Shown piece after piece: positions 33,051 to 44,622 of a DNA stretch of 45,800 nt (its first letter is position 1; the number at the start of each line of letters is the position of its first letter). Source of the DNA: Ministeria vibrans ATCC 50519. Lineage: Eukaryota > Opisthokonta > Filasterea. The position numbers and the translations under genes were made by a program. The stretch is taken from NCBI GenBank assembly GCA_943704425.1, contig CALSCP010001478.1, forward strand, positions 15,473-61,272, read 5' to 3'. The notes below the pieces were generated by a model. It had not been told where the DNA came from. It did no database searches and worked only from the letters and a program-made list of their open reading frames with translations.

Positions 33051-36000
33051 ATGTAAGTCAGTGCAGTCTCACTCCCCACACCCACACACCCCCTGCCTGT
33101 CGTCGTTCGCGGGTGTTCGCAAGTACTCAATCACCCCCGTCTTGGTTGCTTGCCCCGCCCGACACGCCCTCTTGCCTTTGCGCTGAGCAACGAGAGAGGG
33201 AAAAGAGCCCATCATTTCGATTTCGCTTCTCCTTTCATATGAAAGGGCTCTTCCCACGCCCTTCCACAGCCCCCCGACTCGCCCTCTCCTCCCCGTGACA
33301 CGTGTGGGCGTCCGCAAGAGTAGCGCACTCTTAATGCAACTGCACACAATGTCATAGTAATTGTGTGTTTAAGGTTTCCTTTCCTCACTCCTTTTGTCTT
33401 CTCTCTCTTCTTTCCAGGTCCGCCCTTGTCGAGTTTGACTTTGAAGGCGAAGAGAAGAACGACTTGCCGCTGAAGGTGGGCGACGTCGTGACTGTTCAGG
33501 GCGATGTAAGTGACCAGAACGTTTTTTCTCCTTTCAACTTTTTTTCACCCGTTACTCTCTTCTCTCTCTCTCTTTCTCTCTCTCTGTCTCTCTCTCTCTT
33601 TCTCTCGCTGCACTCCACGTATTGCGTAGGCCGGCGACGGCTGGCTTGTGGGAGAGTGCAATGGCAAGCGTGGCTCGTTCCCCGCCGCGTATGTGAAGAT
33701 GATCGACTTGCAGGATGAGCCGGCGACGGGTGAGGAGGGGCACGACTGCCCGGCCGACACACCGAATTTGCCCGAACCGCCTTTTGCCGGACCCTGTCTT
33801 CTCGCCGAGTTTGATTTCCAGTCTACCAGTGATCTTGAGCTTTCATTGAGTGATGGTGAATTCATTCGCTTCATTCGTCGCATCGACAGCGAGTGGCTCG
33901 AGGGCGAGCGCGCCGACGGCAGTCAGCGTGGTTTGCTCCCGGCCGCTTACGTCGTCGTCCTGTGCGATATTCCTGCCGAGACAACTTCCTTCACGCCCGC
34001 TGCTCTCTCTCTTTCGTCGACTCCCAAGGAGATCAAAGAGGAAGCGTCCGCTCCATCCGAAGCTGCAGCACCCAAACCGGCCGCCAAACCGAAGCCAGCA
34101 TTAACCGCCTCAGTCACCCCATCGCCCCGTCCTCAGCCAGCGCCCAAGCGCACCAATACCAAGACAATCTTACAAGTGGAGAAAAATCCAACAGGGACAG
34201 AAGTGGCCACTGGTACGGCGGAAGAAGCACCCATCCACTCCACGCCGACCCCCAAACCTCGTGTGTCGCCCGCACCCGCACCCGCACCCGCACCCGCACC
34301 CACCACTACCACCCCCACCACCACCACCTCTTCTATCACTGCTCGTCCCGCTTCCGTCGCCGTCGTTGCGCAGTCTATTGGCCCCAAGCCAGGTACAGCA
34401 CCTCCAGTGGCGTCCAAGCGCTCTCTTCGCCCCAAACCCGTTCCCAAAAGCAAACCTGTCGTCGCAAAGAAGCCCCCTACACCCGCTCCCGCTCCCAAAC
34501 CTGCCATCAGAGAAAAGCCCAAAATAACCTCCGTTGCGGTGGAAGACGCAGCAACAACGGCACCGCCACCAACAGCAGCAGCATCCGAGCCGTCTACGGC
34601 AGCAGACCTTTCCACTCATACAAGCACAGCTCAAACATCGATCGTATCCGCCTCGACAACACCAGCAACCGTATTTTCCGTCACGGCACTCTTTGACTAT
34701 GATTCGGAGGAACCGAGTGACTTGACATTGCGTCAGGGTGACATTGTGGATGTGTTGCAGGTGTGTGAGGGGGGGCTCTGGTACGATGGCTGCGTGCGTG
34801 GCCACGCGGACATCCGAGGGCTGTTTCCCGTCACGTTTGCATCCGCACCTATCAGCGAAGAGGAGGTTGATGACATTGACGACGATGACGACGATGATGC
34901 CAAGGCTGTTGTCGGTGATGATGTTGCCGTCACTGTGGTGTGTGTGTCGTCGCCCGAGATGAAGCGCAAGGCTGCTACTGCTGCAAGTACGCGTGTCAAG
35001 GCGACCGCGACAGCGGCAGAGCCGCCTGTTGTTTCAAAAAAGTCGCAAGCCCCATTACCACAGCCCAAACCGTCAGCACCAAGCTCCTTTTCAACTCCAC
35101 CCTCGTCAATGCCATCCTCTGCTTCTGCCTCACCGCGACCCATGCCACGCCCCAAACCGAAACAGCGCTCAGATGCAACAACGACTGCTGCCACTGCCGT
35201 TCCGTCAGCAGTCAACGAGGACGAACAGCAGTCGCAACAGCATTCCACCTCGTCGATGCCGGTTGTGCCGCCGTCTGTACTCGAGCGTGTATCCGAGGAA
35301 GACACGCACGAGGCGGCCGACGGTCTCATGTACGTCGCAGTGGCGACCTTTGTTGCCGAAGATGACGATGAGATCTCATTCACGACCGGCGAGCGTGTTC
35401 GTGTTGTCGAAGTGGTAGACGCCGACTGGATGCGCGGCTCGCGTGCCGACGACTCCACATGCCGACTGGGACTGTTTCCCTCCAGCTTTGTTACGATCGA
35501 GACGACAGTGACGTCGTCGCCTGCGCTGGCGCATCGCAACAACAGCACCGACCAGAAGAAATCGAAAATGCCGCGTACCGCCTCGGCAAGCTCTGCCTCT
35601 AGCGTCGGTATGGTTACTGGCAACGACGCTGACGATCTCACGAAAGCGGTCGTGGTCTTTCCGTTTGTGGCCGAGAATCCGGGCGAACTCACGCTGGTGG
35701 ATGGTGAGAAGATTCACATTACGCAGCAGCTTGACGAGGAGTGGTACGAGGCGCGCACGGCCGATGGCACACTTGGTGTTGTCCCCATTGCCTTTGTTGA
35801 GGTGCTTGAGAATGCCTCCACGCCCACCGCCGCCTCGAGTGTTGAAGACATTGCTGCACAGGCGGCAGCGTCGGTCGGCGCTACAACCGGCTCCAAACCG
35901 CACGCGTCCTCCTTCTCGTCTGTCTCGTCAAGCACCACGCCCAGTGCGACGCCCCCATCTAGCCGTCACGCTACGCCTACGCCACATGCTCGCCCGCGCA

Positions 36001-38802
36001 CGATGACACCTCAATCGTCGTTAAGCACCGCCTCGTCACCACTCTTCACCAAGCCCCTTACTTCCGTTGCTTCCAACTCGTCCGCGTCGTCCTCTTCAGC
36101 GCCGTCACGTCGCATTTCTTTTCCCAAACGCAAATCTAGCACACGCCCTACCATCAGCATTGTCTCGGCTGCGCCCATGGCTGACTCGCCCACCCCTGAC
36201 TCACCCTCGTCCACCACCTCGTCTACGTCGTCGATGCCCACCATGACCGCCCAGGAAAAGCAGCAAAAGCAACGTGCCAACGTCGTCAAGGAGCTGATCA
36301 CGACCGAGGGGGCCTTTGTCGATGATCTGGTGCTCATCAAAGAGGGCTACGTTGACCGCCTGCGCGCCGACAACGTCCGTGGCATTGACATCCGTGTCAT
36401 CTTTGCCAACGTCGAAGATGTTCTCATCACCTCACAGAAACTGTACGCGGCTCTTTTACCCGCACTCGACTTGCCTCCTTACGAGCAACAGATTGGCGAG
36501 TGTTTCATTTCTTTGGGCGAAGAGATCAAGACAGCCTTTGCCATCTACGGCAGTCACAACGACGATGCTAACGAAGCAGTGATGGTCATCATGAAGGCCG
36601 GAGGGGCTCCAGCGCAGTATCTGGTACGAAAAGGCCATTATTAATATTCGACTGATCACTGTCTGTATGGACACTCGCTCACTCACACATCATGATTGTG
36701 TAGACGGAGAGACATCAAGAGATTCGCGCACAGACCAATGTGTGGGATCTGAACACACTACTCATTCGTCCGGTCCAACGACTTCTCGTATGATTCTTTC
36801 ACTAAGCAATGACCGGAAGTTTGAAATTCTTTGTTTGTCTGTGTCTGTCCGTGTGTGTGTTTTCCTCCAGAAATACCCATTGTTGCTTGCGGAACTGCTC
36901 AAGGCGACGCCTGAAGACCATCCCGACCGAAATAACATTGTGGCGGCTCTCGACGTGATCAAAGAGGCGGCGCAGGAAATGAACGAGTCAAAGCGACGCA
37001 AAGAGGTATGTCTAAAATTGTGAAACAGACGAATGTGAATTGATTTCGTCCCTCTTTTTTTTTGTAGTTGGTCACGAAGTACACTGGGAAGGAACAATCG
37101 AATAGGTATTTGCAAATGCTTCACACACACACACACACACACACCATCTAATGTATTGTACTCTGTCTATTTGTCGTGTTTTTCAGTTCACTGTCGTGGC
37201 GATCAGTGCGCAAGAAGGGCGGGCGGTTAGTGCAGTCGACATTGAGCAAAATTGGAGCAGCGGACCGGACGGTTGACCGACACTTTGAAGAGGAAGAACA
37301 ACGATTCAGGGCATTGGACAAGGCATTGCGCGCACTAGGGAAGAACGTCGATGCGCATTTGGAAGGAATCAAAGAGGAGCTGTCTGCGCAGGTAGAACTG
37401 GCGCAGGCCATTTGTGATTTATACAGTGATCTTCCGGTACGCGCAGTTTGTTATTATGGAAGCTGTGAGATTGACTTATCCGTTGTATGTGATGATAGGG
37501 AGACGCAGGACAGGCACTTAAAGCCGCAGTTAACGGGATACAGCGCAACGTTCTTCGTGACTATGAGTCCTTTTTGGCCAGTCGGTACGTGACACTCAAG
37601 AGATAGAGAGCGTGAGAGAAAGCGAGAGTCAGCCGAGTGTGTATTGATAATAATTTATTTTTAGGGTTACTCGTCCTTTGGAGTCACTCTTGGCGATGTT
37701 TAAGAATCCTATGGTTCTGATTGATAAAGTAATGACGTCAGAGACATTGAGTTGTGAAGGAAGTTATTCATGTTTTTTTTTTTCTGCAGCGAAACAAGAA
37801 ACTGTTAGATTATGACAATTTCAAGAACAGCGGAAGAGACGACGAAGAGACAACGCTGGCCAAGAACGTGTACAATGCACTGAACGACAAGCTGTTGGCG
37901 GAGCTACCGTCGTTCCGAGCGCGCTGTTGTCGGTTGCTTGTAGCAGTGGTGGCGTCGGTATGACACAGTGTGTTTATGTATGTGTGTGCATGTACGATGT
38001 GCTTGTGTGTATCCGTGTGACTGAGCGGGACTGAGTTTTTGACTGAATTTCGTATCACTAAATCTTGCCGTTTACTCGTTTTTTTTTGCCTTGTTGCATA
38101 GTTGTTACATGCGTTCCGTCAGCTGCAGAGTGGTATTGTGAATGAGCTGAAGATGGTGAGTGCCGCACTGGCACCGGCGGCGAGTGGGTCGTCGTCGGCA
38201 TCCCTGCTGGCCGCTGTGCCCACGGAGGAGACGATGGAGGTGTTCCGTCGCCACATTGCTTATGCCGTCTCGCAGATCACCGGCATGACTATCATTCCCG
38301 CCTACTTCTCCAAAGTATTCGAGTCACAGATTGGCAAGAACACTCTGGCGACATCTTCCTTCTCTGCTTCTCCGGCTGCTGTGAGTGCTGCGGGTCGTCG
38401 CTCCGGAGCAAACCGATCTGCGCCCGCCCGGCCCGGTCCTACACGTCCCACAGCGTCTGCACCATCTCAGAACCTTGTCCTTGTTGAGTTTGGTACGACG
38501 TCAACTTAATACGTATCATTTTATCTCTCAGTGTCTCACCCTCTCTCTATCACTTTTTTTTTCTCGCTTTGCTTCTCTCTCTATCACTTTGTTTCGTTTT
38601 TTTTTCTTTCTTTTTTTTTTCTGTCCCTCCTTCCTCTCCGTTAGACTACGACGCAGAGGCAGACACGGAGCTCACCGTGCACGCAGGCGACTCGTGTGTG
38701 CTCCAGCGCAAGTGCGATGACATGGGCAATGCCGAGTGGTGGCTCGTTGAGCTCAATGGTCAGTCGGGTTATGTTCCCGCTGACTTCTTTGCTCAATCTT
38801 GA
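33051..38802 (+). CDS. Tuba/DNMBP-like RhoGEF: five SH3, DH, BAR, SH3
   Basis: Twelve exons: 33051-33052, 33418-33505, 33630-36623, 36704-36787, 36871-37005, 37068-37105, 37187-37436, 37499-37584, 37665-37728, 37790-37957, 38102-38492, 38645-38802; 1485 residues. The ATG itself is split (AT, then G after a 365-base intron). Five N-terminal SH3 domains start at ALVEFDFEGE, LLAEFDFQS, VTALFDYDSE, VAVATFVAED and VVVFPFVAEN, separated by Pro/Ser/Thr linkers. A Dbl-homology domain follows (KELITTEGAFVDDL to LIRPVQRLLKYPLLLAELLKAT). A helical BAR region comes next with the KKGGRLVQSTLSKIG start, and a last SH3 (DYDAEADTELTV to GYVPADFF). In animals Tuba links dynamin and N-WASP to Cdc42 activation at membranes; it has four N-terminal SH3 domains, one fewer than here. 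No PH domain, as in Tuba. Confidence 0.93.
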
Positions 38803-39143
38803 GTTCTTTTTCTTTTGTATAATGACATTTTTGCTACATTTTTTTTTCGAGTTTGATTCTTCTTTCCAAGTACAACACATACACTATAATACTTTATAAA
38901 TGTCTCATTGTGTATACGAGAGGGTACAAATAACAAACGCGTTACAATTCATAATCTCAACCACTCACTCATTGTGTGTGTGTCTCTCTATCCTTTGTTT
39001 CTTTCTCCTCTCTCTCTCTATCACTTTGTTTCTTTCTCTCTCTCTATCACTTTGTTTCTCTCTTTCTATCACTTTGTTTCTCTCTCTCTCTCTATCACTT
39101 TGTTTCTCTCTCTCTATCACTTTGTTTCTCTCTCTCTATCACT

Positions 39144-39242
<99 letters not shown>

Positions 39243-39606
39243 TCTTTCTTTCTTTTTCACCACTTTTATGTATGTATTAGCAACAATATTACGTCTTTAT
39301 GATTACAATAGTAACTTTTAGTGATACATTTTTATTGATTGTTAAGCGAGAAAAGCGACACTCTTTTAGTCTTTCTTTTATTCACTCAACTCTAACTCCG
39401 CTAGTCCCCCGTTGTCCGCTGAGTCGATGCCTAACCAACCCAACTGTAAGCTAGTTTTCCCGACACCAATTCGATTTCGTTTTACCCTTCTTTTTCTAAT
39501 ACATACCTGACTAGCCAACCGAAAGTCCGAAAGTGACAGAATCACAGATCAAATCAATATTCAGTGATCAGTCACTCTTTAATCTTTTAACTTTCTTTTA
39601 ATAGTC
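38803..39606. other. Intergenic spacer rich in CT repeats
   Basis: Contains at least six copies of TCTATCACTTTGTTTCTCTC (the reverse form of the dispersed unit) at 38990-39150, a (CT)n tract at 39150-39240, and then AT-rich DNA leading to the haspin ATG. No gene was seen. Confidence 0.7.
39150..39240. repeat. (CT)n microsatellite
   Basis: A pure CT tract following several ATCACTTTGTTTCT units. Confidence 0.95.
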
Positions 39607-42535
39607 ATGTCGAAAGCAATCCGCACCTTCGGCAAAAAGCAACAACGTCGGTTTGGCACCGAGTCCTCGTCGTTTGACTCCCTCGCCAGCAAGTACGGCG
39701 CCTTCAGTGCAAAAAGAGACAGTTTTTCAAAAAATATCATCAAAAATTTGAATCTTCCATCTCATCACCACCGTCATCTCGCACGCCGTGTATCCGCGCA
39801 CACACCCAAGTGCACGTCCCCATGCACATGCTGCGCCTTGCCGTCTCTCATTGTCGCGTGTGTAGAGTCGCACCGGCAACTGCGAATGAAAATGTCATTC
39901 CACGCAACACAGCAAGCCAGACGTCCACTGCGGCCGCCAAGGACCCCTTCTCAAGTGCGTGGTCGTCGGCTAAGAGTAGCGCATGGGTACGCTGTCCCGT
40001 CGTGAACTCATCAGTGTTTTCACACACACACACACACAATCATTGACCTTTTGTTACTATTTTTCAAAATTTTGCTTAGTCGGATTGGGGTTCGTCCGCG
40101 TCGGAATTCTCCAGCTGGGGCTCGTCCACCACCACCAAGTTGGGCTGCAGCTCCAAGACGGCGCCGACGGTCGTCTCAGCAACCGTCGATGCGCTCCTCG
40201 ACTCACCCATGCCCAGTCCCTCCACCAGTGCCACCACCATGTCCATGTCGTCCACGCCGTCTGTCAAGACGCGTCGCCGGTCCGCCTCTCTTTCACTCTC
40301 ACCCATGGCACTGACTAGCCCCGCGACCCCATCTCCCAATCGTGTCCCCGTCACGCCGCAACAGACGACGCCTGTGCTCTCCCTCACTACGCCCGTCGCA
40401 GCCACGAGCACACCCGTCTCCTCCTCGACCCCTCTCAATCCCATCACCATCACGAACACGACCACGGCAAAGCCGTCCTCAACAACAACTGTAGCAACAA
40501 GCAGTGCTGCATCGTCCCTCTCCAAGCCAAAGCGGCGCGTCCAAATCCTCCTCGACGACGATGACGACGACACGGACGACACCAACTCCATTGCGCTCCT
40601 CGACACCTTTGACGAGTTCTCCAACACTTCGTCCTCTTCAAACTCTGCACAGCGCATTCTCTCTGCACAGTCCAGCAGTGCTCTTTCTACCTCTACCTCT
40701 TCCTCCTCCTCCTCCTCCTCTTCGTCATCCTCTGCTAGTCCATCTACGTCCCTCACAGCTCATCTGCGTCGCGCTACCCTCACCACAAACACAAACCAGC
40801 TGCGCCGTCGCACTTTTAAGCGACGTGCTACTCTGGCTCTCGTTGATCGCAGAGGATCGCTTGCCATTCCAAAGCTACTCAAAGAGGAGTCAGACGACGA
40901 AAACGAAAAGGAAGAACAACAAGTTGAAATGGGCTCACCTGCACTGTTGGCGTCGACCATTCCGCTGCAGTTTGTGAGCACCGAGCGACGCACACGACGC
41001 GTCAAGACGGAAGAAGGCGAAACCCAAACCAAACAACAACAAAAAAAGACCCAAGTGCGCCTGATGAACGACAGTTGTGAGTGGGATGCATTTGCAGCGG
41101 CACTCGCAGACGCAGCACAGAAGCAACAACAGCAACAGCAGCAGAAACAACATCAGGAAACAGCGGAAACAACAGAGTCAACGACGACAGCAGTGCAGCC
41201 ACACGAGCACAGCAGTGAGGTCACTGCTGTGGATGAGGCTCAGACGACTCCGCTGAACGCGCTGCTGAGTGCGTGTGAACAGCAGCGGGTGATGGCACTG
41301 GAGGACTTCTTTGGGGCCCAGGCCCTGGCGGGTGTGCGCAAATTGGGCGAAGGGAGTTACGGTGAAGTGTTTTTGGGGCCGTTCGGGGCGGAGAACGAAC
41401 CGTGTGCGTTCAAGGTGGTCCCTGTGGGCGGGGAGACGGAGATCAATGGAGATGTACCGCCCTCGGTTGCGTCTATGCTGCCCGAGGTGATGATCACGCG
41501 CAGATTGGCAGCACTGGGTGGGCCGGAGGGAGTGCGCTCGACATGTGACGACGACGACGACGACACGAGTACCACTGCAGCGAGCGGTGTGTGTCGCAGC
41601 AATGGTTTCATTGGAGTGCGGGGGGTTGCAGTGTGCCACGGGCCGTACCCCGAAGCACTGCTAAGTGCCTGGGACGCGTGGGATGCAGAGCGTCAGAGCG
41701 AGAACGACCGACCGAGTGTGCTCAGTCATACTCAACAAGAGCAACTCTTTGTCGTCTTTGCATTTGCCAATGGGGGATGCGACTTGGAAGGGTTCCGCGT
41801 GCGCAGTGGGCGCGAGGCGGTGGGTGTGCTGGCGCAGACGGCTGTAGCATTGGCTGTCGCAGAGTGTGCTTATGCCTTTGAGCACCGCGATCTCCACTGG
41901 GGCAACGTCTTGTGCCTTCACACTACATCCGACGCAAAATCCGACCCTAAAACCACGCAGGAGACGACAAACAACAGGAAGAAGACTCGCACAACACGAC
42001 AGACGACGCGACAGGAGGAAGAGCAGTGGGAGTCATTCGCACTCACAACAACAACAACAAAAGAGCACAAAACGGGCAAAGTGTGTCTGTGCGAGGGCAC
42101 TAAAACAAGTGTCATTGACTTCACTTTGTCGCGCATGAACATCAGTCCCACCAAAGTGCTCTACTACGATCTCAATGACGACCCGCTGCTCTTTGACGGC
42201 TCAGGCGACTCTCAATTTGATGTTTATCGCCAAATGCGGTCCATTGTCGCGCGCAATTCGCCTGAAAACGATCCTCAGTGGCAATTAGACTGTCCGCAGA
42301 CCAACGTTGCCTGGATCCACTATCTCACTGGCAAACTCGTCTCAGACAAGCTCAAAGGCTCAAAATTTTCCTCAATCAAGGTAAAAACAAAACTGTTATT
42401 TGAGAGTTAATTAATTGACATTTGATTTATTTGTAGCGACAATTAAAAGGGTTTATGGGACGACTAAAGGACTATGAGAACTGTTTTGAAGTCATTTCCG
42501 ACGAGCTGTTTGAGGGAATTGTGAAATTTGATTAA
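39607..42535 (+). CDS. Haspin-type histone H3 Thr3 kinase
   Basis: In animals haspin phosphorylates histone H3 Thr3 to recruit the chromosomal passenger complex in mitosis. Four exons: 39607-39692, 39866-39986, 40080-42380, 42437-42535; 868 residues. The N-terminal 400 residues are Ser/Thr-rich and disordered, with basic segments. The divergent kinase domain begins at about residue 487 with KLGEGSYGEVFLGPF, then PCAFKVVP. The catalytic loop is HRDLHWGNVL (about 671) and the metal-binding site is the haspin form VIDFTLSRM (DFT, not DFG), followed by DPLLFDGSGDSQFDVYRQMR. Between them is an insert rich in Thr, Lys and Gln. HRDLHWGN and DFT with the DGDxQFDxYR block are diagnostic. The gene ends 100 bases from the convergent tropomyosin stop. 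Confidence 0.94.
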
Positions 42536-42635
42536 ACCATTTCTCATCATTGTTTATAATAATAATAATTTTAAATTTTTAGTGATAATAATATTAAGGA
42601 CTGCTTTGATGTGTATTGTATGCATGTGTAATATG

Positions 42636-42729
42636 TTAGAGTTCGTCGAGAGTCGCGAGTGTTTCGTCCAATTCAGCCTAACAAGATGGAATGAGACATA
42701 TTTTTGTTATTATAATATTTTTGTTATTA

Positions 42730-42767
<38 letters not shown>

Positions 42768-43448
42768 GTTGTCTACCTTGATCTCGTTGTACTTCTCGCG
42801 CTGCTCCTCCAACTGATCTTCAAGAGCCTGTCACATACAAAGTGTCACATTACTATTTATATCTATTCGCAGTTCCTTACGCCAATCTTCTTCTCCTGCT
42901 CCACCACCTTGCGCTCGGTCGCTTCTGCGCGAAGATCAGCTTCGTTGAACTTCTCAGTGGCCTCCGACGCACGATCCTGCAATGAGTGCGAAAAGAGAGT
43001 CAAAACCGATTAATTTTCGATCCGATTTGGTTTTTTTTGATCTTTTCTCTTTGATGTAACCACAAACCCATGTCGGGCTCAACCTCAAGCCACAACGCAG
43101 CATACGACTCCCATCAACGCCTGGCAGGGCGCACACTGTGCAGTGTAGTTGATAAAAACCATTTTGCTTCTTTTTTTTTGGGTTTTGCGGCAGAGACAAA
43201 AGCAGAAGAAGCGCTGCGTCATCGCACACGCGAGGGTCTCAGGAATAGTGCATGGGCGGATGTGCAGAGGGAGCGAGCGTGCGGGTGCTTCTGTGGTTTG
43301 TGCGGTTGGCCAAAAATGAATCAGACTCTTTCTTTTGCGAAGAATGCGGTCGAATCAGACGACACACGCGGCGGCAGACGCGCCCAGTGGGCCTTATCTG
43401 GCGTGTGAAGGCAGGAGTGGGGAGCAAAGCGCAGCAAAAGAGCGCAAC

Positions 43449-43491
<43 letters not shown>

Positions 43492-43657
43492 ACATTTTAT
43501 CGCCATTGCGTACCGATGCGGACTCCAGCTGGTCCTCGAGCATCTGGACACGTCGTCTGAGTGCCTCCAGCTCCGTGTCGGCGTTTCCTGTGTCGCGGCG
43601 CAGCTACGGAATCGTCAGAAGCTGAAACTGTCAAACACAGTTTGTCGCAAACACAAA

Positions 43658-43688
<31 letters not shown>

Positions 43689-43801
43689 AACAAAAAGGAA
43701 ACTCAAACCTCAGCGAGTTCGGCCTCGGCTGCCTCGGCACGGTCGCGGGCGTTGTCGGCCTCATCGCGGAGGGCCGCCATCTTCTTCTTGATTGCCTCCA
43801 T
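42636..43801 (-). CDS. Short tropomyosin
   Basis: A coiled-coil protein that wraps actin filaments and controls access of myosin and other binders. Five exons: 43801-43709, 43603-43514, 42976-42881, 42827-42777, 42677-42636; all introns are phase 0; 123 residues. It opens MEAIKKKMAALRDEADNARD, the classic tropomyosin N-terminus that overlaps head-to-tail. Heptads are continuous through QLEEQREKYNEIK, a match to the C-terminal exon of animal forms, and it ends DETLATLDEL. It is clearly shorter than yeast (161-199) or animal (248-284) forms and would span about three actin subunits. The 537-base intron between exons 2 and 3 was read for a missing coiled-coil exon and none was seen. Confidence 0.88.
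42716..42767. repeat. (ATT)n microsatellite
   Basis: ATT triplets in the last tropomyosin intron. Confidence 0.9.
43450..43489. repeat. (GA)n microsatellite
   Basis: A short GA tract in the second tropomyosin intron. A second short GA stretch lies at about 43668-43688 in the first intron. Confidence 0.9.
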
Positions 43802-44039
43802 GTTGAAAAAAAGTGAAATTGATTGTGATAATCATCAGATCTTGTGAATATTTGATTGATGAGATCTTTAGCTAACATTAAATAGACTTGACGGAGTAAA
43901 TAAAAATTAGAGGTGTATTCTGTCATTTTTATCTTCGAGACTCGAGAGACCGAGACGAGAATTCTAAGTAATGAGTTGTGTAAGTGTTTATTAATTTTTC
44001 TATTACATACAAACACATAATAATAATTATGATTGTAAT

Positions 44040-44469
44040 TTATACACTTGTCTCGGGAAGAAGATGCCCGTCAAGACGCACCTCAACTCGCTGCTTCTCA
44101 CGCATGAAGGCAACACGGGCATCCGTGTAGCCAGCGGGATGCAACCCCTGCCACTTGCCTTGCGGGTCTATAGCTGGGTGAGCGTGTGGTGGGGCGGTGT
44201 CCCATAGTCTCGCGCTGTGTCTCACCTGTGTCTCACCCATCCGCACCATCTCGGCCGTGCCGCACTGCGTGTCGTCTACAAGCGCAACCACTGGACAGTG
44301 ATAGCGATAAACATCACATAGAGAGACGTGAATATACTTTATATAAGTAATGGTGAAGAGTACCTTCGTAGGAAGAGTGGGCCTGAGATGAGTGGACGTT
44401 TCTTGTCACTTTTGTGTTGTCTCCGCTTTAGCTGAAAAAAAAATCTTACGAGTACAAAATGTCGTTCAT
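44040..44469 (-). CDS. 87-residue conserved-looking protein, unknown
   Basis: Four exons: 44469-44450, 44425-44364, 44290-44237, 44167-44040; phases close to exactly 87 codons plus stop. The product starts MNDILYSGDNTKVTRNV, has a hydrophobic strand EVVALVDDTQ, then KWQGLHPAGYTDARVAF and a Lys/Arg-Glu-rich strand, ending LLPETSV. The alternation of strands suggests a small beta barrel, but no family was recognised. Exon 2 uses the AAAG acceptor at 44426 instead of a CAG nine bases upstream, because the latter brings a TAA into frame; this is the weakest joint. The gene is divergent from UNC50. Confidence 0.5.
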
Positions 44470-44622
44470 TTGCTCCACTAAGAAACCGTCAAAGTCTCAA
44501 AGAAGCAAGGGTAATTCACGTGAATACAATGAGAAAAGAAAAGAAACGTGTGTATATATAAAATTTGATTTTTCTGATTTGATGATTGATCAAAAAATTT
44601 TGTCCCACTGCGCTACTCCCCA
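44470..44622. promoter_or_regulatory. Divergent spacer between the 87-residue gene and UNC50
   Basis: 153 bases separate the two chosen start codons; a shared promoter is inferred. An alternative upstream UNC50 first exon (ATG at 44459, donor at 44548) would also splice in frame, but would overlap the start of the minus-strand gene. Confidence 0.35.

Noticed and set aside
43000-43500. A missing coiled-coil exon in the long tropomyosin intron
   Set aside because: All three minus-strand frames were read; none gives heptad-bearing sequence with usable splice borders.
44459-44547. An upstream UNC50 first exon starting at 44459 that would overlap the start of the minus-strand 87-residue gene head-to-head
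   Set aside because: It splices in frame, but the ATG at 44623 needs no extra intron and gives an N-terminus like the animal protein. The overlap would have been striking but is not needed.
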